In this document: positions 48,648 through 60,041 of the stretch, in pieces
Layout of the letters: each line of letters begins with the position of its first letter
Position numbering within the stretch: the first letter of the stretch is position 1
Source: Astrocystis sublimbata
Lineage: Eukaryota; Ascomycota; Sordariomycetes; Xylariales; Xylariaceae
DNA: 64,000 nt
Assembly: GCA_022453515.1 (NCBI GenBank)
Contig: JAJNNY010000063.1
Coordinates: 1-64,000 of the forward strand
Direction: 5' to 3'
Translations under genes and position numbers: made by a program
The notes under the pieces: generated by a model
Told to the model about the DNA's origin: nothing
What the model saw: the letters and a program-made list of their open reading frames with translations, nothing else
Database searches by the model: none

Positions 48648-51319
48648 GAAGGGATATTCAGTTCTGTTCGCCGCTCGGGAATCGACCGTTTAGGGGGGCC
48701 AGAGGTTAGGTCGGCAAGTAAAGGTGAGGGCCGTGGCACTATATAGAAACGAGGATGATAGGATCCGTGGGAAGGAGGATGCGATTATGTTGGCAGTGAC
48801 ATTGGCCAAGTTCGATTATGTTGTTGTAGTTCGAGTAAGTCGGGTTGTGGCAGAGCGACGGTCGCAGGTACCGACAGGGTCAAATTAATTCTCGAAGTGG
48901 ATAGTGGAGATGGAGATGGATATCTGGATTCTGGACCGAGATTAGAAAAAAAAACACATTGAGATCGCAATCAACCCAGGATGAGGTGAAGTGATATAGA
49001 AAGCAATGCGAAAACACAAAAGCGTGCGCACACAATTCCCAGGGAGTTATGGCCGAGGGCTAGACAATGGTGTGATGGACAATTAATTCATGAGGGAAAC
49101 AGAGGAGAGGGAGGAGCTAGGCTCAGGTGAGTTGGTGAGCTTGAGCAAGGGAGCGAGCGAGCATGAGGGTCCGGCCGACCAGGGATGGTTGAGATAACGG
49201 CTTGCACTCACTGACAGGGCCCCTTTGGGGTCTGAGGCGTCCAAATAAATTATATCCAACAGCGCCTTGGGCAGGAGGAATGCCTGGTGAGGCGTCCAAA
49301 TAAATTATATCCAACAGTGCCTTGGGCAGGAGGAATGCCTGGTGCATGGATGTGATGTGATGAAAACTTATGACCTGTGAGTGGGAGAGAAAATGGCTGA
49401 GGAGATGGATGACTGGGCAGATAGGCCAACCGTCCATAAGATGAGCGGCCGGCACTTAGCGTGAGAGCCAGAGCCAGAGGCAGTGGAAGGGAAAAGTGAG
49501 GAACAGGAACAACTTCCTCGGGACGAGTGTGGTTTTGATGGTGAAATTGTTGGGGTGTGTGATACCGACCTTCAAATTAGAGCTTCGATGTGCGACGACG
49601 CAGCACTTCACGATTGGGAACAATGGGAAAGACAATGAATGGTGAATGGGGTGTGTGGTGGAGGCCAGAGCAGAGATAGTGGGTACTAGGTACATGCACA
49701 GGAAGTATGATAGCGGCGTGCTGCATGTGAACGAAGGTTGTGAAGGGTAACTGTAACTGGATCGAACAACGCCAAACTTACTGGACCTATTTCGAGATAC
49801 CTTCTACCTAATCCACTGGCACCTCTCTAACCATAGGCGAGTGTCTAGGTGGGCTGGTTGCCGTAAAGGTAAGGAAGGTAAGTAAGGTACCTTGTAAAGT
49901 ATGGTAGAAACTTCAGGCGCCTAGGCGGATCATGGGCGCTACCATGCACGAGCAAGCTCTCCTGCAGTGGTTGGAAAGGCAATTGACAATTGGTATGGAT
50001 TCAGGTAGACTGGTAGAACCTAACCTGGCTTTCCTGGTAGAGCAGAGGCCATGCAAGTCATATCAATTAAAAGATGTGTCTTGGGGATGGTGCTGGCCGG
50101 GGTAGACAAGGCCGAATCGTGTCACTTTCGTGTGAGGTCGCGTAGAGAGTGACGCGTCCTGCTTCACGGTTGTTGGCCGCGGCCGTGTCGAGCGTGCTGG
50201 GTGGTGATAGTCTCGGCCTCGGGCGTAGCAGTAGGGGGACCAGGGAACAGCCAGGCGCTGCAAGTGCGGGGGACTACCTGACAAGTACTTGCATACATGC
50301 AAGGTTGTGGTGGGAAGGGGGAGAAAAAAAAACGTTGGTGGATATCGCTTACGGTGAGCTTACGGTTAGGGGCTTCACTCTTCTCTTTTTGTCCTAGTCG
50401 CTCTCTGCTCACAGCAACAGGAACATGGCCCCCCCCCCCTGGCTAGCTGATATCATTGCGAATGTGACGGTTATTGTTACTGTACAGCACTAGAACCGTA
50501 TTGTGAAAATTCACTGCAGCACCCTTCCAGGCATCCAGGGGAGGGGTTAAGGGGCAGATAGGTACTATCATGAGGCATCGCAAGATTCGCAACAGACAAG
50601 ACAAAAACGGTATCCTATCATCTCTGATTCCTAGAATGCTACCCAGGACCTGAACATCGTCTAAAATTGCATCAAATGTGAGTGGAGTGCTGCAAGCTGC
50701 CTCGTGACCATATGTCCTGCATGTGGGCGCTTAAGGGTTCTTATTTTCCCCATTGAGTATACCTAGGTATGCTTATAAGTCGAGGTTATAAGCCCAGAAG
50801 CACTGTTCGCTGCTGAAATTCAGAGTTTCTACGTCATCCAGCCTTTTTTCTTTGGGGTCCATTCGTTGGGCATGCCTCACTTAGTACAGATAGCCCTGGA
50901 ACTCTCTAAAAAAGAATAACATGGCGAGGCGAGCCGCTGGAGGTCACCTAAAGATGGGGGGTTGTATCCGTCTCGTCCGTCAAGATAACGCCTGTCTGTA
51001 CGTTACATGTAGGGTACCTCGGGTAGGTATCTTCTAGGCGGGCGGGCACTTTCAATGGTGCATTTTATGGAATTGTACCTGTAGATGTAGACCTAAAGTC
51101 AGTTCAAGATGTGCCGATAAGCGGTTCGATAACAGCCCTAAGGTTGCTTAGCTGAGTTAGGTAGCTCCAGCTTTCGCATCGAGACTCCATGAAGAAGCTC
51201 GCTTTTCCTCATGGCTGCAATGACGTGAGGAAGGCCTTATCTCTTCTCTGCGCCTGTGCAATTCATACCTACTATCCTGGCCATGTTCCTTCTGGCCCCT
51301 GAATTACATGTAGTTCAGC
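48648..51319. other. Long intergenic region, 2.7 kb
   Basis: This contains the promoter and probably a long leader of the MBP1-type gene, plus the promoter of the LYR gene. A 55-bp tandem duplication lies at 49235-49344, and one ACGCGT at 50152-50157, 1.5 kb from the MBP1 start. No gene is supported. Confidence 0.45.
49235..49344. repeat. 55-bp tandem duplication
   Basis: Two adjacent copies begin AGGCGTCCAAATAAATTATA; the second starts at 49290. They differ at one C/T position, so the duplication is recent. Confidence 0.92.
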
Positions 51320-51713
51320 ATGCCTCTCCAAATCCCCCATCCCAAGACTACCCTCCATCTCTACCGCCATCTTGTTCGCGAGTCCACCTATCTCCCGCCT
51401 CTCTGCCGACCATGGTTCGCATCTCGCATCAAGCAACGATTTCGGGATTGTCGCGACAGAGATCCCCCCGATAAACATGTGAAGGAGGCCCATTCCTCTC
51501 TCCAGTACATGCGATCCGCCAACGCCGGCCATGTCGTGCGTCTGCAGCGCCTGTGCCAGATGGCCAGCGGTCGCGTCGGCAAGCGACGACGCATCCTGGC
51601 GAAATCCGAACTCTGCAACAGCCCTCCGATCGATACCGCCGAGCTCGAGCGATCCCGCATAGAAACCACCCTGAAAGCCGGCCCTGCGCCTCCGACTGCG
51701 ACAAAAACAGAGA

Positions 51714-51746
<33 letters not shown>

Positions 51747-52549
51747 CAGCATCCGACACCAAAAACGCCAAAGCCAAAGCTGCCCAAGATTTCTTCGCCC
51801 CTAGACCAGACGAACACGATTGGCTCGAGAACTGGTCCCTCGACAAGATCCTCGCCCTCGCCAAATCCCAGGCCTCGCAACAGGCCAGAGGATGGCCTCT
51901 AGCCATGCGCCGCACCATAGACACTAAGCGCATCACGCAGGGCAGGAACGGCTTCGACCAACCATACAAACCCAAACTCGTGCGCAACAAGCTCAAGAAA
52001 CACTTTGCCGGCATCCTCACTCAGCTACTCCCTCCGCTGCCCCAGGGCGAATGGGACCAGCTGGGCACGCTGGTCAGGGGTAAACCGGACGTCAACGAGT
52101 TCATCCTGCCTCCCAGGAGACCCGTCGCGCAGTCGGCTCCGATCCAGGACAGCACCTCCAGCCCGGACGACAGTTCGGCAACAGCAAGAACGAGCGAGCC
52201 CTGGGACTGGTCTCAGCATGTGCTGAAGCCTGCGCGCATGATCGAGAGAGGGAACAGCCGCACGCACAAGACTCTCACCGGAGCAGAGGACCAAGACCCC
52301 CGCGGCCACGGCCGCCCCATCGGTGTGCGCGTCATCAGCCCCAGGAAGCTCCAGCGCATCTACAAGCACATCTGGACCATGTCGCCCCAGGTCAAGAAGC
52401 ACCCGAGATCTGGCAACTGGGCTGTCACTTGGGGAGCGATGGAGCATAGCATATCACCTGCGTCAACAAGCGACCTATCATTCTTCGAGGGTGTCACCGA
52501 GGACGGGAAAGTGCTGTTAGGGGGAGATTCCAAGCCAGAGTGTGAATGA
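51320..52549 (+). CDS. LYR-motif protein (Cup1-like), 409 aa, intronless
   Basis: The N-terminus reads LHLYRHLVREST (Leu-Tyr-Arg near residues 14-16), then a conserved basic/aromatic stretch RIKQRFRDCR, as in the complex-1 LYR superfamily. LYR proteins act in mitochondria as adaptors, often with acyl-carrier protein, in Fe-S or respiratory-complex assembly. The first 90 residues fit the LYR helices. A short Thr-Ala repeat follows (about 130-145, from ACAGCG-type DNA repeats near 51711-51747). The long C-terminal part (about 150-409), with GWPLAMRRTIDTKR and GVRVISPRKLQRIYKHIW, resembles the fungal Cup1-like subgroup. No clear presequence is visible. The start at 51320 places the LYR motif at the expected distance from the N-terminus. 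Confidence 0.78.
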
Positions 52550-52639
52550 ACATGCAGCATGCAACCTGCAAGTTATTCTACCTCCTAGCTGATGCTTTGC
52601 TATCACTTTGTGTGTGTGAATAATGGAACAGCACGATTC

Positions 52640-53395
52640 CTAATCTAACAAAGAAGCCAGCTTTGTCAAGCCCTCGCGGTCGACACGCATGCCGACCCAC
52701 TCGTTCATGGCGTTGGCGCCAATCGACTCGTAGAACTTGATGCTCGGCTCGTTCCACTTGAGCACGCTCCAGTCCAGCCGGCCCCCGTCCATCGCCACAA
52801 CCTCCTTGGCCAGCTCCACCAGCAGCTTCTTGCCATAGCCCTTCTTCCTCTCCCTCTCGCGCACCATCAGGTCCTCCACTGCGTGGCGAGTCTTAGCATG
52901 ATGCGCATAGTCTTTCAGGAGCGGACAAGATGGGAGCAGATGGGAAGTGGACAGGATAGGAGTGGAAATAAAGACAAGAAGAGCTGGGCACTACACTAGG
53001 TACTCACGGTATATACCGGCCTTGGCGCGCCAGGTGCTGTAGTTGTAGAAGTACAGCGCCATGCCGGCCGGCTCGTCCTTCTCGTTCAGCAGGATGAGGC
53101 ACCGCGAGGGCCGCGTGGCTGATATCGGCTCTGTCTGCGGAGCGGTCGAGACGGACTCGACATCGTCGGGCGCAAAGGCTATCGTGGCGCTGAGAGACTC
53201 CTTGGTCGCCTCCACGGCGTCCAGCTCGTGCTCGTAGTCTGCTAGCTCCCGGATCATGACGAGTATCGCGGGTATGTCTGGAATCCAGGCATGGTTAGTA
53301 GGTCATGGCCATGGCCAACGAGAAGGGGACAGGCGAGACGGGAGATACGTACCTCCTCGGCGGGCATGCCGGACTTTGCAAGGGGCGGGCGCCAT
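52640..53395 (-). CDS. GNAT N-acetyltransferase (SSAT-like), 3 exons, about 183 aa
   Basis: Predicted exons (minus): 53395-53353, 53277-53008 and 52878-52640, in phase. Introns are 75 nt (CTACTAACC branch) and 129 nt (GCTAAG branch). The fold order is typical: DIPAILVMIRELADYE at the start, the central sheet ALYFYNYSTWRAKAGIYLED, the acetyl-CoA loop RERKKGYGKKLL (R-x2-G-x-G/A type), then WNEPSIKFYESIGA near the end. Length and motifs fit the spermidine/diamine acetyltransferase-like branch, which transfers acetyl groups to small amines. The central region carries a short insert with Ser/Thr/Pro (about 50-70). The substrate is inferred from family resemblance only. It converges with the LYR gene, with only 90 bp between stop codons. 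Confidence 0.92.
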
Positions 53396-55078
53396 TGTTG
53401 GTTGGGGTTATGAGCTAGATTGATAGGTAGATGAAGAGATATATGTGCCTTGTTCAGCTGATTACGTAGCTATTGAATTAGCTGAAACCTTGATGGTAGG
53501 TAGTGCGGTAGTGATTTAGAGCTTTCCGACAATGCAAGCCAGATGGACACTTTATATACTCTTCTACCGACTTGTTATAGATATATCTTGACAGAAATTA
53601 CGAGTCATTTTCACACTACAGCCACGTGGTCGCCTATGAATGCATCGAATCTGCAGCACAATATGCCTCCCTTCTCTGCACTCTCGGGCGCGCCCTTCGC
53701 TTGGATTGGAAACAAAGCGCGAGCGAGTCTTGTGTGTGAAGAAAATAGTGGGGGATCGACGCCTGCCCGCCGCCGTTGATCGGCAGACTACCTGATGCCT
53801 GCATCATGGTCATTGGCGGGGTTCCTAGCTCGCCCCTACTGCCCCTGCTTCAGTTCGCTCGGACCTGGATTTACGTGTGTGCATGATCGGGCGGGGATGT
53901 TGTTGTTCCCCGGTTACGATCATAACATTGAGTGTCGTAGTAAGTTGGTAATCTAGGTAGGTGAAGTAAATTAGTTAGATAAATGTATAATGTATTAGGA
54001 GCAGTGATATTTGAAGATTATTCAATTTAGAGGATTATGCTCAATAATTTGAGCTGGTCTTTTGCATGACAGACATATACTAGGCGAGTATTGAACGACG
54101 AATTGGTTGGGTTTATTCACATATGAAGATTGTTAATGGGTGATATGAACATGATATTGCGGTAACCGACAAGTAATATCATTACACTCAGAAAACTCGA
54201 GACTCGAGTACATTACAGTCCGTATTAATGGAATTTTAAGAACGTGTACCCAAAACCAATGTAAGCCTGCATCTCAACGAATGCGATATTTCGACCAAGA
54301 TTCTCGGAAACTACCTGGGAGGGAGGCTGGGTACTGCTCTGGGCTAATGACCTGTAAATGTGTCTGCATCAGATAGCGACATATTCCTCTAGGACCTAAG
54401 CACTCATGAAACCCCCATAAACTCATGTCCCCGACAAGCAGAAGCTAACAGCCAGTACATGTCACATCAACCACTACTAGGACATTACCTCGTCACATAA
54501 TATAATGCTAGAACTAACAGTCACAATGAGCAAAGCAAATCAAACACGATAGTTAGGGGGTTCAGCGAATGTATTTCCTATCAGTAGGTAGGTAGTAGAT
54601 AGGCTTGGTTGCAAGACCCCCAAGAATAGTTGCAGCGTCCCTCAGCAGCGGAAGACAGAGACACCAGCCGGGCCCATCGTCATCTGCCTCAGGTATGAAA
54701 CCATACCATCTCTCAGAAAGAAAGAAAGGAAAGACGTGATGAGCAGAGGCTGAGAGAGCCTGTGTCTTCCGCTGGAGTGAGGCGCCGCGAACTATTCTCG
54801 GGAGAATTGCAAACCAGGCCTACCATACGTACACAATTTTGAGAAGGAAAGAGCCCATTAGTGTGTTCCCATCCCATCACAACCCATCCCATCACAACCC
54901 ATCCCATCACAACCCATCCCATCACAACCCATCCCATCACAACCCATCCCATCACAACCCATCCCATCACACCCTAGCCCTAGATGAGCAGCATCGAGAC
55001 AAAAGAGGAAAAAGGCAGTAGGAAAAATGAAGAAAAAACAGAAACAGAAAACCAATCCCATCACCCATCACTCATCAC
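53396..55078. other. Intergenic, 1.7 kb
   Basis: This is largely AT-rich (about 53930-54250) and without supported genes. A 15-bp minisatellite lies at 54868-54972. Open frames through it in several phases are repeat artefacts. Confidence 0.5.
54868..54972. repeat. 15-bp minisatellite, 7 copies
   Basis: Seven head-to-tail, nearly identical copies of CCCATCCCATCACAA lie just beyond the 3' end of the small membrane-protein gene. There is no spacer variation, so it is not a CRISPR array. Confidence 0.95.
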
Positions 55079-55953
55079 TCATCGCCCATCCTGAAACTGC
55101 TCGTCCGTCCACTGCGCCCACTCCCACCACTCCCTGAGATAGTCCAGATCAGTAATGTCTGGAGACGGAGGCGGGATATGGAGAAAGGGAATTTTGTTGT
55201 TGAACAACGCCCAATAAAATATGCAATTCAGTACGATGATTCCCCCCCATTTGAACAGCCACCAAAGAATTCCCCCAACAGTCCGCACCCAAGCCCGCTG
55301 GAAGAAGGGGATTTTCGGTATCTTTGACGCTAAAAGCGCCTCGACGTCCGCGGACGGGTGGTACACCCAGAGTGACCCGTAGTCAGACGCATACTCCTGT
55401 TAAGGAGTTGGTGGTTAGTGGGCTGATTGTTAAATGGGGTTGGGGGGTGAAGTTGGGTGTCAAGTTGGGGAGGAAAGTAAAGGACCAAGATTCGGGAATT
55501 CATCACTTACGGGGGGTGAGCTCGCTGAAGAGTCCCAACTTGTCTCGGTCTTGCTAGCTGGATAGCCAACTTTTGCGTCCATCGGGCAAACACATTCTGA
55601 CTCCCAATCTATGGGCTTCGCGGAAGGAAACGTCGTTTCCTGATGCTTCTTCAAACACCTGCACAGGATGCAAACGCGCATATGCGCCTCCATCTGGACT
55701 TCCTGGGCGGTCTTCTGCTTTGGTAAAATTTCACAAACAGATCAGATCGTGTTTTTGGGTATACTTGAGTGAGGTCTACAAGTGATGGTGATTCTGTTGT
55801 TGAGCTGCTGGGACTGTTGGGAGAGTAGAAAGAAAGGTAAATCTACGAAGTGCAGGAAGGGGAGTTTTGCCGATATAGTTGTGTTTGTGTTAAGACAAGT
55901 TGAAGAGTCTGACTTACCTTTGGGGTGGTGGGCGTGTTGATGGGGGACGACAT
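55079..55953 (-). CDS. Small membrane protein with Cys cluster, 3 exons, about 185 aa
   Basis: Predicted exons (minus): 55953-55918, 55714-55511 and 55396-55079, in phase. Introns are 203 and 114 nt, the latter with CCACTAACC before TTAACAG. The protein is not recognised. It starts MSSPINTPTTPK. A Cys cluster follows (Cys27, Cys30 and Cys32, then Cys53 and Cys55: CILCRC and CVC), then a Ser-rich linker. Residues about 116-146 are strongly hydrophobic and Trp-rich (VGGILWWLFKWGGIIVLNC). The tail is acidic and Trp-rich, with LREWWEWAQW. A single membrane helix (or hairpin) with a Cys-rich N-terminal side is likely. No signal peptide. The three-exon model rests on frame and splice signals alone. 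Confidence 0.6.
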
Positions 55954-56897
55954 GTTGTTTTTTTTCTGAGGAATGCTGAACAAATTGTTCAGCGAAGCAA
56001 GTGTTGGTTGGTTAAGTGTATGTTGTATGGAGTTGATGTTGAGTGCAAAGTCTCAAAGTGTCAAGGTGAAATGCAGATGTTTCTGGTGAAATTGAAGTTG
56101 AATAAGTGTGAATGTGAATGTGGAAGCTTGTTTTGAAAACTTGATGAAAACTCTGGGAGCGCGAAGTTGGATCTTCTGGATGGCCAGAGGGCGTCTCCCT
56201 GCTTTTTAAACACTTCCATATCCTCCGTCTACCAAGGTAGGTTCCCATCACAAGATAGGCTTGTGATGGCCCATCGAGCTATTCGATAATTACGCGTCTT
56301 GCATCGTTCTGTGTCTTGATGTTGATTTTGGTGTTGCTGTTGGTGTTACGCCTCAACTCAGTTATTCACCTTGGCGTAGTTACCCACTTACGTACGATGT
56401 GCCATGTCGGCCGAGTTGTCCTTAATAATTCAACCACTCTTCGAAGCCCTCCCTTATCTCAAGTAGGATTCCTGTCATTCCAATGAGGTGTCGATGCTAC
56501 CTGGGGGCTCTCACAATCACCCCATTGTCAAAGAGATTGGCCCAAACATTGACCGGGGTCGTCGTCACGATGGATGCTATTTTGGATCAAGGGCCCATGC
56601 ACTGTCACCTTGGCGCCCTATAGGAATCGTCGTTGTCAAGACCCCAATATCCTCATTGGGATGTAGAGCGATCCTGGGGAAGTCAACCCATGCTATACAA
56701 TTGTCATTAAGATGCGGCCGCATGCCCATTCAGTTAATTGTGTGGCGGTATAGTCAGAGCTCCCCCTACCTAGTAAGCCAGCAGCAGTATTAAACCACCG
56801 AGGCCATGTTCTAAAAATTTTGCCGTGTTTCTTCTCACCACTCGTGACTTCTCTGCCATCTCACACGCTCTCGTACATTGACGACTCAGTCACGACG
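55954..56897. other. Divergent intergenic region, 0.94 kb
   Basis: This holds promoters of the small membrane-protein gene and the single-pass protein gene. Just upstream of 55953 it is rich in T/G repeats (AAGTGTGAATGTGAATGTGG near 56103-56122). No coding frame is supported. Confidence 0.45.
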
Positions 56898-58005
56898 ATG
56901 ACAAACCTCGGACCTTTAACCACCAAGTACACAGCAGTCAGCAGTGCATTCTGCGAGACGATACACCTTGCTAGAGACACCGAAGGCTACTGGCTCGAGC
57001 GGGATGACAAGATCGAGGACTGCTTCCCCGCCAATTTCACGCCCGGCGACGCCCACTACTATTCGCCCGGTGTTTGCCAGCATGGCTACGTCTACGCGTG
57101 TACATCGACTCAAAGAGGCAATCTCGGTATCACCGTAGCCACTTGCTGCCCTAGGTACGTTGGGCAAGGTCCTTCCTTCATTTATTTCGTGGATGGGCAT
57201 GGATCGGAGCAAACAAGAGCAAGACATGACGATGAAACGTATCTCATGACTTACAAAAGAGACAAGCCCACAATCCCAACCAAAGCGGCAGAGATAGGAA
57301 ATGTGAAGCGAGAGAGATTGTCTATCAAATGAGTCAAGCTTGTCCTTGTTCACTTCACGTTACTAACGAACACGACCGCTGTCGTGCAAGAATAGCGGCT
57401 TCACCTGCCGATCGACGCCATCGCAAGACGATGATAACAACGCCTGCCACTCGACGCTCGCCTCCGCGAGCTCCTACACCGGCGACGTCATCGCGTACCC
57501 CTCTGGGACCTCGACTGTCATCGGCACCACCACGGCCCCGATACAGAGCGGCGAGACCGTCTACGCGTATGGCGTCGTCGTGGAAAGGGGTGCGACTGAC
57601 CCGGAGTGGCATGTGCCGTCAGTGCTAAGCACCGAGAGTACAACCGAGCGCTCGACATTCGTGACACGGCCAACGAGCACCAGCACCACCAGCACCACGG
57701 AGCCACCCGCCATGGGATCTTCCGCTCAGATGGGTGGTCTGAGCAGCACAGCGGCCAAAGCGGCCGTGGGTGTTGGGAGCACGCTTGGTGTGGTACTGAT
57801 TCTGTTGGGAATTGTTGTATTACGAAAACATTGGAAGAGCAGTGGTCCTCCGACAAGCCCGAAACGGGTAGAGGCAGTAGTGGACGTGGATCACAAACCG
57901 ACGTGGACGCATGGGCCGGAGATTCAGGTGGCAAGGTGTGAGATGAGCGGCTACAGAGAGCCGGGAGAGTTGGCGGCTCATAGGGAACCGGTGGAGATGG
58001 ATTGA
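56898..58005 (+). CDS. Single-pass membrane protein with Cys-rich outer domain, 2 exons, about 288 aa
   Basis: Predicted exons are 56898-57154 and 57396-58005. The 241-nt intron has GTACGT, TTACTAACG and AATAG signals and joins TCCP to SGFTC in frame. The N-terminus LGPLTTKYTAV resembles many uncharacterised fungal cell-surface proteins of the LGPLTTxFT type. A Cys-containing domain follows (CQHGYVYACT, then TCCPSGFTC across the splice), then a Thr/Ser-rich stalk near residue 175. The helix at about 208-228 (VGSTLGVVLILLGIVVL) leads to a cytosolic tail beginning RKHWK. No cleavable signal peptide is evident, so the helix may act as a reverse signal anchor. A role in surface sensing is possible, but no enzymatic motif is seen. 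Confidence 0.72.
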
Positions 58006-59405
58006 GGTAGAATTGATGATGAGCTATCTGTGGGTGATGCTAGATTACGGGGCCAGGACCTGCCCATAGCAGGATGAACGCAGAATCTCAGCTTGCTCTA
58101 CTTGGTGTTGCTGTGGTCAATTGACCATCTCCCCATGAGAGAGGCACCGAAGCCGGATCCACTACTTTTGATGAACATGTGCGAGGCCAAAGTCCTTGGA
58201 GAGTCTCTTGAAGGCCAGTAGTCGGCTAAATCTTACCAATGGGTATTTGTAGCGGTAGCGTAGCTACGGTAGCTTTACAGAATAGAGTTTACAGTACCCT
58301 GTCAAGTTTGAACCTGCTATGAACCTGTCAAGTTCTTTTGCACCAGAGTGAAGGAATATAGCAGTAGTCAAGTAGAATAGTAGGGGTCAGGTCTCAATTC
58401 ATTGATTCCTCGGCTCTCCCATTCAGTGGGAGCCGCCCAGCCCTTATATACACATATCTAGTAACCCAAACAGCCCTCTACAGGGGAGCCCCTAGGCTAT
58501 GGTGAAGCTCATGCTGCCTTGGCACCTGACAGCCTCTTGAAGGCCAGTAGTCAGCCAAATCTTACCAATGGGTGTTGCCAGCTGTAGCCGTGGCTACGGT
58601 AGGCTTACAGAACAGAGTTTCCAGTACTCCGGTCAGGTCTGAATCTGTTACAAACCGGTCCTAGATGCCTGGCTCTCGCCATAGTGGTGTATCAGTTTTC
58701 AGTGTTTCATTGCACTTGCCATCTGGGAGCCAACTTCGTGAAATCGTGATCCAGGCAGGATGTTAGAGTTTTGACCAGCTTCTCTTTACATGTACTTTAC
58801 CTCAGTGGGATGCTTACCTTGTAAGTGTGCAAGAGGGAGAAAGGGGTGGGGAAGAAATGCCATTACCAGTGTCATTTACTTACCTGCCAGGCGGCTTGGA
58901 GTGAAAAGTACTTACCATGTCAAGTTTACAGGCCAAGACTACGAGATCACAATATGTAAAACTACAACATCAACTTGGAATTCACTAGGCATCATTGCTA
59001 GAGCGTCGTATCAGACTGCTCAGGCCTCAAGGAAAGAAAGTGGTTTCAATTGGAATTGAGCGACAATTTAGATGCTAAGATTCCCGACGTAGTTTGTTGA
59101 ACTCCGTCCAATATCACAACATGAGCAAGTAAAACACAACGACAAGGACCACTGTAGTATAGACGAACCATCTGTCGAGGGAATCCATCTTTTAGATCGT
59201 GTTCTCAAAGATCGTGAGAGATGGTTTGCTGACACTTGAAAGATTCCCCAAGAGCCAAATTGTATCGAGATGGTTCACCCCTGTTCTTCTTGAGAAAAGT
59301 TAGCGTCGGGTCACGGAACTGGGGATTGCCAAACGATTAAATCACACGGCTATTTTTGTTGGGTAGGGACTGTGGATAAGTGTATTCCATACCTTGTGGT
59401 CTCAA
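58006..59405. other. Intergenic with diverged direct repeats
   Basis: No gene is supported. Two diverged 130-bp direct repeats lie at 58201-58330 and 58530-58660, with a TATA-like TTATATACACATA between them (about 58444-58456). Confidence 0.5.
58201..58660. repeat. Pair of diverged 130-bp direct repeats, LTR-like
   Basis: The copy at 58201-58330 (CTCTTGAAGGCCAGTAGTC...) recurs at 58530-58660, offset 329 bp. Most differences are C/T or G/A changes, as left by RIP. Both copies end near TGCTATGAACC or TGTTACAAACC, which recall fungal LTR termini. It could be a decayed LTR or LTR pair; no coding remnant is seen. Confidence 0.6.
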
Positions 59406-60041
59406 CTATTCAAACTGCTCGAAGAGGTCAACTATTAGCTGCAACCCCTCCTCGGCAGCCCGTATGACGTTTTCGTCCCGAGACGCAAGCAATGCAGTCA
59501 AAAGAGCAATCTCGTCCTCTAACTCCGCTAGCGCCGCCTCCAACTCTCGCCTCAACGCATCGTCGTCGTTCTTGAGCTGCAACCAAGCAGTTGACATTTC
59601 GACCGGACAGAACGGTTGTGATATCGTTTCGGTCGGATCTTTGGTAATTGTGGGTGTCTCGAAGACAGTGATTAGCGCTGAAGGACCTGGAAGAACCTAA
59701 TTAGCTGCTAATTGTACAGACACACACAAGTTGCCAGGCTTTAGTGAAAGTGAAGTCAAGAAGGAATTCGGCGAAAGTTCAACCTTACCGTTGTCCTTGG
59801 GAGGGCTCTTGGTGGCTGTGGATTGCAATGTGGACGATGGTCTTCCGTTACGATTTTCCTGCGTGAGGACTACCGGAACAAGAGCGATCCAGAACAGGAG
59901 GCGGACGAACGCAATTATATCACTTCGGTAATCGTCATCATGTGGCCTATAATAGCCGGGGCAAGTGTATGAATACCAAAGGCGTCCCCGATGTCTTGGG
60001 GCATGCTGACAGAAATGCGGTTTGGCTTCGACTTGAGACAT
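59406..60041 (-). CDS. Small membrane/coiled-coil protein, 2 exons, about 177 aa
   Basis: Predicted exons (minus): 60041-59789 and 59686-59406. The 102-nt intron has GTAAGG, CAGCTAATTAGG and CCAG signals and joins in phase with no stop. Residues 41-59 (DIIAFVRLLFWIALVPVVL) form a probable membrane helix after a basic/aromatic N-terminus. A polar Thr/Ser/Pro linker follows. Residues about 118-165 are an Ala/Leu/Glu heptad-like helix (LRRELEAALAELEDEIALL) suited to coiled coil. No family is recognised and the gene sits alone beside a repeat-rich tract, so it may be lineage-specific. The two-exon model is inferred from splice signals and the coding look of both halves. Confidence 0.55.

Noticed and set aside
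54868..54972. CRISPR-like array
   Set aside because: Units are directly adjacent without unique spacers, and the DNA is eukaryotic.
54713..55064. Repeat-encoded peptides (MGWVV and similar)
   Set aside because: Products of the 15-bp minisatellite, whose period is a multiple of three so every frame stays open.
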